Part shown: one piece after another, positions 1 through 9,105 of the stretch
Layout of the letters: each line of letters opens with the position of its first letter
Position numbering within the stretch: position 1 is the first letter of the stretch
Assembly: GCA_035566015.1 (NCBI GenBank)
Contig: DATMRS010000002.1
Span: forward strand, 193,730-257,729
Direction: 5' to 3'
DNA from: DATMRS01 sp035566015
GTDB taxonomy: Bacteria; Pseudomonadota; Alphaproteobacteria; Sphingomonadales; Sphingomonadaceae
DNA length: 64,000 bases
Notes under the pieces: model-generated
What the model was told of the DNA's origin: nothing
Seen by the model: the letters and a program-made list of their open reading frames with translations, nothing else
Database searches by the model: none
Position numbers and translations under genes: made by a program

Positions 1-341
1 TCGACGCGCCTTGCTCGGGCACCGGAACGTGGCGGCGTAATCCCGAAGTGCGCTGGCGGCTCGATCCTGCGCGGCTGGAGCGGCTCGCGGGCATGCAGGT
101 ACGGTTGCTCGATCTCGCCGAGCGCCTTGTCCGGCCGGGCGGGGCGCTCGTCTACATCGTCTGCTCGCTGCTCGATGAGGAAGGGGCAGGACAAGCGGCC
201 GATTTCCTCGCGCGCCATCCCGGCTGGACGGCGGGCGATCCGATCGGCGAAGGGCGGCCGCACGGACCCGGTCGCCGGCTGACCTCCGCGTATGACGGGA
301 CCGACGGCTTTTTCGTCGCGAGACTATGCCGGCCATGCTAG
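1..341 (+). CDS. rsmB: 16S rRNA m5C methyltransferase RsmB, C-terminal part
   Basis: This is the 3' end of a gene that begins left of the window; the first full codon is at position 3. The reading frame opens with DAPCSGTGTWRRNPE, the cysteine-containing PCSG(T/S)G motif of RsmB/Sun-type RNA cytosine-C5 methyltransferases. The second catalytic-type cysteine lies in VYIVCSLLDEEG (Cys codon at 162-164). These two cysteines are the nucleophile and the release cysteine in this family, which methylates C967 of 16S rRNA using SAM. The C-terminus (FFVARL) is also typical. The exact paralogue (RsmB or another NOL1/NOP2/sun member) cannot be fixed from this fragment. The stop overlaps the upstream region of the next gene. 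Confidence 0.85.
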   Translation, partial: DAPCSGTGTWRRNPEVRWRLDPARLERLAGMQVRLLDLAERLVRPGGALVYIVCSLLDEEGAGQAADFLARHPGWTAGDPIGEGRPHGPGRRLTSAYDGTDGFFVARLCRPC

Positions 342-373
342 AGACGCGCAAAGAGACACTGCCGGAGCTGTTG

Positions 374-901
374 ATGCGTTTTTCCCCGATAGCGATCGCC
401 CTTTCGCTAACATTGGCGGCGACGTCGAGCGCGGTGATCGGGCAGAAGCCCGACGATCAGATCAATCCCCGTTCGGTGACACTTCTCCAGAAGGGTGAAG
501 CGTTGCGCCGTGCAGGCAATCTCAGCGCGGCGACCGATACGCTGGAAACGGCACTCGCCGTCGATCCGCGCAATCGCGCCGCTTATATCGCGCTGGCACG
601 CGTGGCGCAGGCGCAATCGCTGCCCGGCAAGGCGATCCGCCTCTATTTCGAGGCGTTGCAGATGGAGCCGAATGACCTGACCGCGCTCGCCGGGCAGGGC
701 GACGCGATGGTCCAGAAGGGCGCGGTCGAGCGGGCGAAGCAGAATCTCGCGCGGATCCGGCAGCTCTGCAAGAAGGATTGCAACGCCGCGACCCAACTCG
801 CCGCCGCCATCGCCAAGGGACCACCCCCCGCGATCGTCACCGCGCAGGAGACGACCAAGGTGCCGCCCAAGGGCGAAGAAGAGGCCACGAAGAAGCCTTA
901 A
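374..901 (+). CDS. exported TPR-repeat protein
   Basis: A 175-residue protein. The ATG at 374 is preferred over earlier in-frame codons because GGAG lies 6 bases upstream (364-367) and because the protein then begins with a clean signal sequence (MRFSPIAIALSLTLAATSSA). About three tetratricopeptide repeats follow (roughly residues 35-135, with the A/G/Y/A/P pattern seen in ALAVDPRNRAAYIALARVAQ), then a Lys/Glu/Pro-rich tail. TPR proteins are protein-interaction scaffolds, so the specific role is unknown; a periplasmic location is inferred from the signal peptide. It directly follows rsmB and may be cotranscribed with it. Its stop (899-901) overlaps the stop of convergent rsmA. Confidence 0.75.
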   Translation: MRFSPIAIALSLTLAATSSAVIGQKPDDQINPRSVTLLQKGEALRRAGNLSAATDTLETALAVDPRNRAAYIALARVAQAQSLPGKAIRLYFEALQMEPNDLTALAGQGDAMVQKGAVERAKQNLARIRQLCKKDCNAATQLAAAIAKGPPPAIVTAQETTKVPPKGEEEATKKP

Positions 902-1737
902 GCGCAGCTCATCGCCCGCGCGACGGCGACATAATCCGCTACCGCCAGCGTTTCGGCGCGGCGGCTGGCGTCTATGCCCACCCGATCGAGCGCAGCGAGC
1001 GCGCCGGGCAGGCCCTTGAGGCTCTGGCGCAGCATTTTGCGGCGTTGGCCGAAGGCGGCGGCGGTCAGCGCTTCGATCGTCGTGACGCGCACGCCGGCGG
1101 GCGCCTCGGTGGGCACGACGTGGACGATCGCCGACATTACCTTGGGCGGCGGCACGAAGGCCGAGCGGTGGACATTGAGCGCGAGCACAGGTCGCGCGCG
1201 CCACTGGGCGAGCACCGCCAGCCGGCCATAGGCCGATGTGCCCGGTTTTGCCACGATCCGCTCCGCAACTTCCTTCTGGAACATCAAGGTCATCGAGCGC
1301 CACCAGGGCGGCCAGGCGGGTGTCGTTAGCCAGCGAACGAAGAGCGCGGTGCCGACATTATAGGGCAGGTTGGCGGCGATATGTGCGCCGTCCCCCGCCT
1401 CAGCCCGTTCGTCTATCGCCAGTGCATCGCCGGCGATGACGCGCAGCCGCCCGCCGGCGGCTTCCGCCAACTCGGCCAAAGCGGGCAGGCAGCGCGCATC
1501 GCGCTCGACCGCGACGACCTTCGCATCCGCGCGGAGCAGCGCGCGCGTCAGCCCGCCGGGGCCCGGGCCGACCTCATAGACGATCTCGCCCGACAATGGG
1601 CCGGGCACGCGGACGATCCTGTCGAGCAATTGCTCGTCGAGCAGGAAGTTCTGGCCGAGCGCGCGCGTGGCGGCGAGCCCGTGCCGCGCGATCACCTCGC
1701 GCAATGGTGGCAGGGTCGCCAGTCGGTCGTCGCTCAC
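898..1737 (-). CDS. rsmA: 16S rRNA (A1518/A1519) dimethyltransferase RsmA
   Basis: A 279-residue KsgA/RsmA protein that dimethylates two adjacent adenines near the 3' end of 16S rRNA, a late step of 30S assembly. Visible motifs are QNFLLD (29-34), the SAM-binding loop EVGPGPGG (55-62) and the catalytic NLPYN (123-127, the N-L-P-F/Y motif). Length is normal for the family. The start ATG overlaps the pdxA stop as ATGA, so it is translationally coupled to pdxA in the lptD-surA-pdxA-rsmA order that is widely conserved in Proteobacteria. Confidence 0.96.
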   Translation of the reverse strand: MSDDRLATLPPLREVIARHGLAATRALGQNFLLDEQLLDRIVRVPGPLSGEIVYEVGPGPGGLTRALLRADAKVVAVERDARCLPALAELAEAAGGRLRVIAGDALAIDERAEAGDGAHIAANLPYNVGTALFVRWLTTPAWPPWWRSMTLMFQKEVAERIVAKPGTSAYGRLAVLAQWRARPVLALNVHRSAFVPPPKVMSAIVHVVPTEAPAGVRVTTIEALTAAAFGQRRKMLRQSLKGLPGALAALDRVGIDASRRAETLAVADYVAVARAMSCA

Positions 1738-2720
1738 GCTTGGCTGCGGTGCCAGGCGCAGCGGCCGGCCAGCTCGATCGCGGCGATCATCGCGCCCGGA
1801 TCGGCGCAGTTCTTGCCCGCGATCTCGAAGGCGGTGCCGTGATCGGGCGAGGTGCGGACGATCGGCAGGCCCAGCGTCATATTGACGCCCTCGTCGAAAT
1901 GCAGTGTTTTCAATGGAATCAGCGCTTGGTCATGATAGAGGCAGAGCGCCGCGTCGTAACGCATCCGTGCGCGAGGGTGGAACATAGTGTCGGCGGCGAG
2001 CGGGCCGATCACGTCCATCCCGCTCTCGCGCAATAGTTCGAGCGCGGGGATGACGATCTCGATCTCTTCACGGCCGAGCGCCCCCTGTTCGCCGGCATGC
2101 GGGTTAAAGCCAGCGACGGCGAGGCGTGGGGCGGCGATCCCGAAATCGCGTTGCAGGCCCCGCGCGGTCGCGTTCGCCTTGGCGACGATCAGGTCGATCG
2201 AAAGCAGAGCCGCCACCTCGGCAAGGGGGACATGCGTGGTGACGGGCACGGTACGCAGACTGGGGCCGGCGAGCATCATTGCGACGTTGGACGCCGAGAC
2301 GCCGCAGCGCTCGGCCACGAACTCGGTCTGGCCCGGATGGGTAAAGCCGATCGCGTAGAGCTGGGCCTTCGAGACAGGCCCCGTGACCAACGCTCCAGCA
2401 GCGCCCGATCGCGCCAAACCTGCCGCCATTTCCAGCGCGTCGAGCGAGCAGCGCGCACCGGCCATGTCGGGCTGGCCCGGTGCGATGATCCCGGCATCTT
2501 CGACTTGGAGGAGCGGCAGGGCCTCATCGAAAACGGCCGGCGCGTCGGCTGGGGAGGAGATGCGCCGCACCGGCCCGTCCCACACGGCGGAGACCGAGCG
2601 CGCGTCGCCGATGGCGAAGAAGGTGAGGAGGCCGCGTTCCTTGCGGTGCAGCCACGCCTTCGCGACGATTTCCGGCCCAATGCCGGCGGGGTCGCCCAAG
2701 GCTACGGCCAGAGGGCTCAC
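1734..2720 (-). CDS. pdxA: 4-hydroxythreonine-4-phosphate dehydrogenase PdxA
   Basis: PdxA oxidises 4-phosphohydroxy-L-threonine with NAD in pyridoxal-5'-phosphate synthesis. I place the start at GTG 2720-2718, which gives 328 residues starting VSPLAVALGDPAGIGPE, the usual PdxA N-terminus; it lies 10 bases past the surA stop. A longer frame reaches back into surA but adds residues that do not look like PdxA. The family motifs HPGQTEF (about 128-134), HDQALIPLK and TSPDHGTAFEIAGK are present and include the metal-binding histidines. It sits between surA and rsmA and overlaps rsmA by 4 bases. Confidence 0.95.
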   Translation of the reverse strand: MSPLAVALGDPAGIGPEIVAKAWLHRKERGLLTFFAIGDARSVSAVWDGPVRRISSPADAPAVFDEALPLLQVEDAGIIAPGQPDMAGARCSLDALEMAAGLARSGAAGALVTGPVSKAQLYAIGFTHPGQTEFVAERCGVSASNVAMMLAGPSLRTVPVTTHVPLAEVAALLSIDLIVAKANATARGLQRDFGIAAPRLAVAGFNPHAGEQGALGREEIEIVIPALELLRESGMDVIGPLAADTMFHPRARMRYDAALCLYHDQALIPLKTLHFDEGVNMTLGLPIVRTSPDHGTAFEIAGKNCADPGAMIAAIELAGRCAWHRSQA

Positions 2721-2730
2721 CGCGCAGCGC

Positions 2731-4155
2731 TCACCGATAATCGACCACGGCATCGCGCCGCAGATCGCGCAGATAGCGCTGGGCGCGGCGATTGACGCGT
2801 TCCTCCTCCATCTGTGCATAAATCTGGTCGAACGAAGGGCCTTGCGCGCTCTGTGCCTCGTCGCGTCCGCACAGAACGAGCGCGCGCACGCCTTCCTCCA
2901 GCGATCCGAAGGGCGGTGTCGCCTGGCCGACCTGGAGGCCCAGCATCATCTCCTGAAGCTGCGGCGGCAGATCGCGCACCTTGATATCGTCATTGTCGAC
3001 CACCTCGGCGCCGGCCTTCTTGGCGGCCTCGTCGGCTTGGCCGCAGCCATGGATACCCTTCACGATCTCGGCGAACTGCGCGACCTTCGGTGTCGCCGAT
3101 TCACGGGTCGCACCCTTGGGGAAGGTGATCGAAAGCTGCTTGAGCGCAAGCACCGCATCGCGCGGATCGGCAGTCAGCACCTGCCGCTTGTCGACCAGCA
3201 CGATGATCGAATAGCCGCCCGCGACGGGGATCGGGCCACTGATCTGTCCAGGCTGGAGCGTCTGCGCGGCTTCGGCGAGCGGCGCGGGAATTTGCTCGGC
3301 ACGCACCCAGCCCAGATCGCCACCCACCGCTGCTGTGGAGGCTTCGGAATATTGGCGCGCATAGGCGACGAAGGAGGCGCCTTTGCGAATCTGTTCCATG
3401 ATCCGCTCGGCATTGGCGAGCGTTTGATCTTTGGTAGCAGGCGTGCTCGATAGGAATATTTCGCCGATATGATATTCCTGCGCGCCCTTTGATGCCTTCA
3501 GCCGGTTCAGCACCGACTGAACTTCCTCTTCACCGACATTGACGAACGGCTCGACCTTACGGCCCAGCACGCGCCGCCACGCCATCTCGCCCTCGATCTG
3601 GCGTTTCAGCGACGCTGCGCTCGATCCCTGCTCGGTCAGGAATTTGGCGAATTCTTCGGGCGTCTTCTTGAAATTGGTGGCGACGCGATGGAAGGTCTGA
3701 TCGATCTCCTCCTTGGAAATCGTGATGTCCTGCGCCTTCGCCTCCTGAATCTGGAGCGTCTCGTCGATCAGGTTGCGCAGCACCTGCAGCTTGAGGCGCT
3801 GTTTCTCCTCGCCTTCGATCTTGCCGCCATTCGCCGCCAGCACCAGCGCCAGGCGCTGATCGACATCGGTGTCGGTGATGATCGATCCGTTGACGATTGC
3901 GGTCGCCTTGTGGACCGTCGGGTCCGAATCGCCGAAGATCGTAAGATCGGATGGCAGGTTCAGCCCGGTTTCGGGCTGCTGCGGCGCGTCGTCATTGGCT
4001 GGCGTCTGTGCCAGCGCGGCGGCCCAGGCACCGGCGATCAACATCCCGGCTCCGCCCAGCAGCGCCATCTTCCTCAACTGTCGCGTCAAACTCTTACCCC
4101 ATCGGCTCGCGCCATTGATGTGGAGCCCCCGCTGCTCCATCGCGCCTGAACCCAC
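2731..4155 (-). CDS. surA: periplasmic chaperone/PPIase SurA
   Basis: SurA escorts unfolded outer-membrane proteins through the periplasm. A hydrophobic export segment (about residues 29-50, ending AAALAQ) is followed by a SurA N-terminal chaperone domain (about 80-220) and one parvulin-type PPIase domain (about 228-325, containing GGDLGWV at 278-284). It is about 474 residues if the GTG at 4155 is used; ATG at 4140 is an equally reasonable start and would leave the signal sequence intact. It follows lptD by 2 bases, and LptD is a known major SurA client, so the pairing is functionally sensible. Only one parvulin domain is evident, compared with two in E. coli, which is common in alphaproteobacteria. 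Confidence 0.92.
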   Translation of the reverse strand: MGSGAMEQRGLHINGASRWGKSLTRQLRKMALLGGAGMLIAGAWAAALAQTPANDDAPQQPETGLNLPSDLTIFGDSDPTVHKATAIVNGSIITDTDVDQRLALVLAANGGKIEGEEKQRLKLQVLRNLIDETLQIQEAKAQDITISKEEIDQTFHRVATNFKKTPEEFAKFLTEQGSSAASLKRQIEGEMAWRRVLGRKVEPFVNVGEEEVQSVLNRLKASKGAQEYHIGEIFLSSTPATKDQTLANAERIMEQIRKGASFVAYARQYSEASTAAVGGDLGWVRAEQIPAPLAEAAQTLQPGQISGPIPVAGGYSIIVLVDKRQVLTADPRDAVLALKQLSITFPKGATRESATPKVAQFAEIVKGIHGCGQADEAAKKAGAEVVDNDDIKVRDLPPQLQEMMLGLQVGQATPPFGSLEEGVRALVLCGRDEAQSAQGPSFDQIYAQMEEERVNRRAQRYLRDLRRDAVVDYR

Positions 4156-4157
4156 GC

Positions 4158-6374
4158 TTAGCGGCCCAGGTTCTTGAACGCCAGCCGTAGCAGGAATGTG
4201 TTGCCCTGCCGTGCGTCGCCGGTGCTTTCATAATCGCGTCGCCATGTCACGCCAAGCTCCAGACAATCGTCGTCATAGAGGAGGCCGAGGCGGTGGCGCA
4301 CCGGGGAAAAACCGTCGGAAACTGAAAGCGGGTCCTCGCCGCGCCCGGTGAGGTCCACCACGGTCGATCCGAAGACCGACCAGTAGCGCGCGAATTGCAG
4401 CCGGCCGCCCAGCCGTATCTCCTCGCGATCGCGCAGATCCTCATAGGTGGGATCGATATTGCGATTAAGCCTCAGATAGCCCGCCATCACATAGGTGCGC
4501 CGGCTGCCGAGCGTCAGGTCCACCTCGTTGCGGCGAATCTGGAGATTGTCCTTGTCGAGCCGGTAACGGTGGGTGATATCGACGAAATTGCCATATTTGA
4601 TCGTCGTCCGCCCGACGATGTCGGACAGCCGGTCGGACAGGCCGGTGCCGTCGGGAAAGATGCTCGTCCGGTTGTTTAGGCGATAGCTTTGGCCTACGAT
4701 CGTGCGGAATGAAAAGCGCGGCAGATCGAACGCCCATTCGAAGCCGTAGGTGACGCGGCTACCATCCTCCCAACGGTCGTAACCGGGAAAGCGATTGAGC
4801 GCAAACAGGTTCGAATCCTCGAGATCGACCGCGCGCGCATCCTCGTTCGGTATGCCGAGGTTGCGCGTCGGCGGCGTTGCGACGAGTTGGACGCGCGGCG
4901 TGAATATCTGCGTGCCGCCCATGAATTCACCGATCAGGGGCCAGCGCAGGTCCGCAGCCAGTGCGCCGATCGCGCGCGCCTGCCAGCCGGCATCGCCGCG
5001 ATAGCTGGGCGTCACCGTGTTGGCGATATCAGCAGTGTGATAGACGTCGACACGGCTGTAGGCAGTGAGCGTCAACTCCTGCCCCAAGGGCGTGTAGCGC
5101 CTCAGGTCCCAGCGCGCGCCGGCGAAGGCGCGCTGCGTGTCCTGCCCGGCGGTGCGCAGGATAGCGAGGCTGTTCGCCTGAAGCTGTATGACTCCGCCCA
5201 GCAGCGGATCGGCGATGCGCTGCCGATAGTCGATCGCTGGAAGAGCGATCGGTTGCAGCCCCGCTCTGTCGCCTACGCGCAGGCTCTGCACCGCCCAGCC
5301 GGCGATGGAGAGATAGCTGTCGTCGGTAATCCGCTCGGCGTTGATGGTCGAGCGCAGCCGGTCGTCGCGCGAAATGTCGTAGCGGCTGAGGAAAGTTTTA
5401 TCGGTGGTTAGCCGCGTTGAGGCGCTGATCGTCCAGTCGGGGCCGAGCTGAAAGCGTCCGTTGGCGTCGATATAACCGCGCACGTCGCGATTGCTGTTGG
5501 CGAGGCTCGACGAATCCACCGAGGCCGGCAGGCGCGACCCGTAGGTGATCATGCCGCCGACCTGATAGGCGCCGTTGCTGGTCAGCGCCCGATATTGCGC
5601 CTCCAGCGCCGGCAGCACCTCGGTATAAAAATGCGGCGTGACGGTAAGGTCGCGGTTGGGGCCGATCAGCCAATAATAAGGCTGCGCGATTTCGAGGCCG
5701 TTGATCCGGTTGAGTTGCAATTTGGGGACGAGCAGACCGCTGCCGCCCCCTTGGCTGCCGTCGGGATGCGACAGGCCCGGTATCACCAGTAGCGGTACGC
5801 CGAACATGGAGAGCCGCGCATCCTTGTACGAAATGCGATGCGTCGTTGGATTGTGGATGATGCGCAGCGCGGTGATCTTCCAGATCGGCTCTTTCGGGCA
5901 GCCGTGGGAATCGACCACCGCGCAGGGCGAATAAGCGGCATGTTCGAGCGTGCTGACCCCATTCACCCGTGTGCCCTTGCGCGCCGCGAGTCGGCCGCCA
6001 TCTTCCAGCACCAGCAAGAGATTCTCGACGACGCCGTCCTTCAACGTGTCGGTCAGCTCGATCGAATCACCATAAGCGGTGTCGCCGCCCGGATTGGTGA
6101 CAGCGACATTGCCGGTCGCGCGGACCCGTCCCGTCTTTCTCTCCCACACCACCGTGTCAGCGCGCAGCCGATTGCCCTCGCGCAGCATGCGCACGTCGCC
6201 GGAGGCAGTGACGACGTCGTTGTCGCTGTCGTAATCGAGCCGATCGGCGCTGAATGCCACTTGCTCACCAGTCGCCGCCGTCGTTTCCTGCGCGGCGACC
6301 GGCCCTGCCGCCGCGACAAGCGCGAGGGACAAGGCGGAGAGGGAAATGAGCCTGAACCTGTTCACAAACCCCAC
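4158..6374 (-). CDS. lptD: LPS-assembly outer-membrane protein LptD
   Basis: LptD forms, with LptE, the outer-membrane translocon that inserts lipopolysaccharide into the outer leaflet. The 738-residue protein has a signal peptide ending near PVAAQ (about residue 29), an OstA/LptA-like N-terminal domain (about 35-150, with repeated short strands such as VVTASGDVRML and VRATGNVAV) and a long C-terminal beta-barrel. Two cysteines near residue 150 (SPCAVVDSHGC) and one near the C-terminus (DDDCLEL) could form the inter-domain disulfides known from E. coli LptD; that pairing is inferred. The start is GTG at 6374; GTG at 6365 is an alternative. It is the first gene of the leftward lptD-surA-pdxA-rsmA run. 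Confidence 0.94.
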   Translation of the reverse strand: MGFVNRFRLISLSALSLALVAAAGPVAAQETTAATGEQVAFSADRLDYDSDNDVVTASGDVRMLREGNRLRADTVVWERKTGRVRATGNVAVTNPGGDTAYGDSIELTDTLKDGVVENLLLVLEDGGRLAARKGTRVNGVSTLEHAAYSPCAVVDSHGCPKEPIWKITALRIIHNPTTHRISYKDARLSMFGVPLLVIPGLSHPDGSQGGGSGLLVPKLQLNRINGLEIAQPYYWLIGPNRDLTVTPHFYTEVLPALEAQYRALTSNGAYQVGGMITYGSRLPASVDSSSLANSNRDVRGYIDANGRFQLGPDWTISASTRLTTDKTFLSRYDISRDDRLRSTINAERITDDSYLSIAGWAVQSLRVGDRAGLQPIALPAIDYRQRIADPLLGGVIQLQANSLAILRTAGQDTQRAFAGARWDLRRYTPLGQELTLTAYSRVDVYHTADIANTVTPSYRGDAGWQARAIGALAADLRWPLIGEFMGGTQIFTPRVQLVATPPTRNLGIPNEDARAVDLEDSNLFALNRFPGYDRWEDGSRVTYGFEWAFDLPRFSFRTIVGQSYRLNNRTSIFPDGTGLSDRLSDIVGRTTIKYGNFVDITHRYRLDKDNLQIRRNEVDLTLGSRRTYVMAGYLRLNRNIDPTYEDLRDREEIRLGGRLQFARYWSVFGSTVVDLTGRGEDPLSVSDGFSPVRHRLGLLYDDDCLELGVTWRRDYESTGDARQGNTFLLRLAFKNLGR

Positions 6375-6518
6375 GCAGCGCCGCCGTCAATCCGGCGCCT
6401 ATCGCACCCTCGCCGTCCGGCTGCAACGTCCTCGGCCATGGCATCGCCACGCTTCGCCTTTGCAGCGGCATCGGCAGGCCCTACATGAATGGTCCACATA
6501 GAAAAGGAAGACTGGAGC

Positions 6519-8000
6519 ATGGACGTTCGTTTCGCCTCTACCCGCCCCGCAGGACGCTATGTCCTCGCCTTTCCCGTCGCGGCCGGATCGGGCGCGGTCG
6601 AGCGGATCGGGCTGGAAGAGGGCGCGGCGGCGCTGGCGAAGGCGTCGGCGGATGCGGCCCGGTTCGAAGGCGAGGCGGGCAGCATCGTCGAATTCTTCTT
6701 GCCCGAGGAGAGCGGCGTGCGCCGCGTGCTACTGGTCGGCGTCGGCGCCGACGGGGATGGCCGCAAGGCGGGCTATGAGAGCGCGGGCTCGGCGCTTACC
6801 GCGCGTCTGTTGACATCGGGCGAGACGAAGCTGGTCGTCGATCTTCAGGGCCTCGCGCTGGCCGACGGCGCTGAGGCGGCGGCGCATCTCGCGCTGGGCG
6901 CCGTGCTGCGCGGCTGGCGGCACGACATCTATCGCACGCGCCTGCCCGCCAAATCCAGGCCCTCGCTCGCGGAAGTGGTGATCGTCGGCGGCGGGGAGGG
7001 GGCGGAGGCCGCCTGGACGCCGCTCGCTGCGCTGGCGGATGGCATTGGCTTCACCCGCGCGCTTGTCTCCGAGCCCGCCAACATCCTCTATCCTGAAAGC
7101 TTCGTGGCGCGCTGCCAGCCCTTCGCCGAGTTGGGTATCGATATCGAGGTGCTCGACGAAGAGGCGATGTATTCGCTCGGCATGGGCGCGCTGCTCGGCG
7201 TGTCGCAGGGGTCGTCGCGTGCGGGCCGGCTGCTGGTGATGCGCTGGGACGGGACCGGCGGCACCAAGGAGCCGATCGCCTTCGTCGGCAAGGGCGTCAC
7301 CTTCGACACCGGCGGCATATCGATCAAGCCCGCCGGCGGCATGGAGGACATGAAGTGGGACATGGGCGGAGCGGGCGCGGTCGCCGGCGTGATGAAGACG
7401 CTGGCGACGCGCAAGGCCAAGGCGCACGTCATCGGGGTATGCGGCCTTGTCGAGAACATGCCGGGCGGGCGCGCGCAGCGGCCGGGCGACATCGTCACCT
7501 CAATGTCGGGCCAGACGATCGAGGTCATCAACACAGACGCCGAGGGCCGGCTGGTGCTGTGCGACGCGCTCACCTGGGTGCAGCGTACCTATAAGCCAAA
7601 GACGGTGATCGATCTCGCCACGCTCACCGGCGCAATGATTATCGCGCTGGGCCATGAACATGGCGGTCTGTTCTCGAACGATGACTCGCTGGCCGATCAG
7701 TTGTTGACGGCGGGCCTTGCTACCGGCGACAAATTGTGGCGCTTCCCGCTGGCCGACGCCTATGACAAGCTGCTCGAATCGCCGATCGCCGATATGAAGA
7801 ATATTGGTGGTCGCGACGCCGGATCGATTACGGCCGCGCAGTTCCTGAAGCGGTTTGTCGAATCGGGCGTGCGCTGGGCACATCTCGACATTGCCGGCAT
7901 GGTGTGGGCGGCAAAGTCCGGTACTCTGCACGACAAGGGCGCGACGGGCTATGGCGTGCGGCTGCTCGACCGATTCGTTGCCGATCATTTCGAAGGCTGA
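6519..8000 (+). CDS. pepA: leucyl aminopeptidase (M17 family)
   Basis: A cytosolic dinuclear-metal aminopeptidase of 493 residues that removes N-terminal residues from peptides. The ATG at 6519 is chosen because GGAG precedes it (6514-6517); an upstream in-frame codon at 6489 would add ten residues without a better site. The catalytic C-terminal domain shows GKGVTFDTGGISIKP (about 257-271, metal-binding Lys and Asp) and the M17 signature NTDAEGRL (about 338-345, metal-binding Asp and Glu plus catalytic Arg). The N-terminal domain is the variable macro-like domain of the family. It is divergent from lptD and lies 15 bases upstream of holC; pepA-holC adjacency is conserved in many Proteobacteria. 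Confidence 0.96.
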   Translation: MDVRFASTRPAGRYVLAFPVAAGSGAVERIGLEEGAAALAKASADAARFEGEAGSIVEFFLPEESGVRRVLLVGVGADGDGRKAGYESAGSALTARLLTSGETKLVVDLQGLALADGAEAAAHLALGAVLRGWRHDIYRTRLPAKSRPSLAEVVIVGGGEGAEAAWTPLAALADGIGFTRALVSEPANILYPESFVARCQPFAELGIDIEVLDEEAMYSLGMGALLGVSQGSSRAGRLLVMRWDGTGGTKEPIAFVGKGVTFDTGGISIKPAGGMEDMKWDMGGAGAVAGVMKTLATRKAKAHVIGVCGLVENMPGGRAQRPGDIVTSMSGQTIEVINTDAEGRLVLCDALTWVQRTYKPKTVIDLATLTGAMIIALGHEHGGLFSNDDSLADQLLTAGLATGDKLWRFPLADAYDKLLESPIADMKNIGGRDAGSITAAQFLKRFVESGVRWAHLDIAGMVWAAKSGTLHDKGATGYGVRLLDRFVADHFEG

Positions 8001-8015
8001 GGACGGGCGCGCGGC

Positions 8016-8456
8016 GTGCAGGTCGATTTCTACCATCTCGCCGCGCATCCGCTTGAACGCGTCCTGCCGCGCATTGCCGAACGGGTGCTGGAAACGGGCG
8101 GGCGGCTGCTGATCGTCGCGCGCGACGACGCGCTGGCCGCCGCGCTGGACCAGAGCCTGTGGACCTACACGCCCGAAAGTTTCCTGCCGCATCGCCGCAC
8201 GGGCGGGGAGGGCGCGGCGGACGAACCGATCCTGATCTCCGCCGATACCGACGCCGCCAATGGCGCGTGCAATATCGCGCTGGCGGACGGTATCTGGCGC
8301 GACGAGGCGCTCGGTTTCGATCGCGCCTTCCATTTTTTCGACGGCGAGACGATTGAGGCGGCGCGCGCGGCGTGGCGCTCGCTCGCCGGGCGTGACGGGG
8401 TTGAGCCGCGCTACTGGACGCAGGATGAAGGAGGGCGCTGGTCGCGCGTCCGTTGA
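8016..8456 (+). CDS. holC: DNA polymerase III subunit chi
   Basis: A 146-residue HolC protein beginning at GTG (MQVDFYHLAAHPLERVLPRIAERVL). Chi belongs to the clamp-loader-associated part of the DNA polymerase III holoenzyme and contacts single-strand binding protein. The typical N-terminal pattern (V-DFYHL, then a long helix) and the conserved WTYTPESFLPH region are visible. It follows pepA by 15 bases and is probably cotranscribed with it. Length is normal. Confidence 0.9.
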   Translation: MQVDFYHLAAHPLERVLPRIAERVLETGGRLLIVARDDALAAALDQSLWTYTPESFLPHRRTGGEGAADEPILISADTDAANGACNIALADGIWRDEALGFDRAFHFFDGETIEAARAAWRSLAGRDGVEPRYWTQDEGGRWSRVR

Positions 8457-8531
8457 TTGCCTTGCGAAAAGCGCGTCCGCCCGCTAGGGACGCGCGACTT
8501 CTCCCACTTCAGACATGGAGCCCGCTCGGCC

Positions 8532-8954
8532 ATGGCGACCGAACGCACCTTTTCGATCATCAAACCCGATGCCACTCGCCGCAATCTCACCGGCGCCGTC
8601 ACCAAGATGCTGGAGGATGCCGGCCTGCACGTCGTTGCTTCGAAGCGCATCCACATGACGAAGGGCCAGGCCGAGGGCTTCTACGCCGTTCATAAGGAGC
8701 GGCCCTTCTTCAACGATCTCGTCACCTTCATGATCTCCGGCCCGGTGGTCGTGCAGGTCCTCGAGGGCGAGAACGCCGTTGCGCGCAACCGTGAGGTGAT
8801 GGGCGCGACCAACCCGGCCAATGCCGACGAAGGCACGATTCGCAAAGCTTTCGCCGAGTCTATCGAAGCCAACTCGGTCCACGGTTCCGACAGCCTTGAA
8901 AATGCGAAAATCGAGATCGACTATTTCTTCAAGCCCGAAGAAATCGTCGGCTGA
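8532..8954 (+). CDS. ndk: nucleoside diphosphate kinase
   Basis: Ndk balances NTP and dNTP pools by a ping-pong phosphohistidine mechanism. The 140-residue protein starts at ATG 8532 (MATERTFSIIKPDA), with GGAG at 8517-8520. The phosphate-accepting histidine is in NSVHGSDSLENA (His117), and Lys11 and the NPANADEGTIR loop (about 94-104) are conserved. The frame extends upstream to 8457, but those residues do not match the family. It lies 75 bases after holC. Confidence 0.98.
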   Translation: MATERTFSIIKPDATRRNLTGAVTKMLEDAGLHVVASKRIHMTKGQAEGFYAVHKERPFFNDLVTFMISGPVVVQVLEGENAVARNREVMGATNPANADEGTIRKAFAESIEANSVHGSDSLENAKIEIDYFFKPEEIVG

Positions 8955-8986
8955 GCGGTAGCGAAGAGGGCGCAATACACTCTCCC

Positions 8987-9075
8987 GTCATCCCGGCGAA
9001 GGCCGGGACCCATAACCTATGCCGTTCCAGAACAGAGCGCGCTGCGCCCATGGATTCCCGCCTGTACGGGATGAC
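8987..9075. repeat. dispersed ~90-bp imperfect inverted repeat, copy 1
   Basis: The left arm starts GTCATCCCGGCGAAGGC at 8987 and the right arm ends CCTGTACGGGATGAC at 9075; the arms are imperfect reverse complements of each other around a central spacer of about 40 bases. The element occupies the gap between convergent ndk and the gene ending at 9106. Related copies lie at 19623-19714, 41816-41907 and 63734-63825, with a left-part fragment near 32896. It encodes nothing recognisable. Confidence 0.75.
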
Positions 9076-9105
9076 GAACCAGTTTACCCGCAATAGCGCG
9101 CGCCC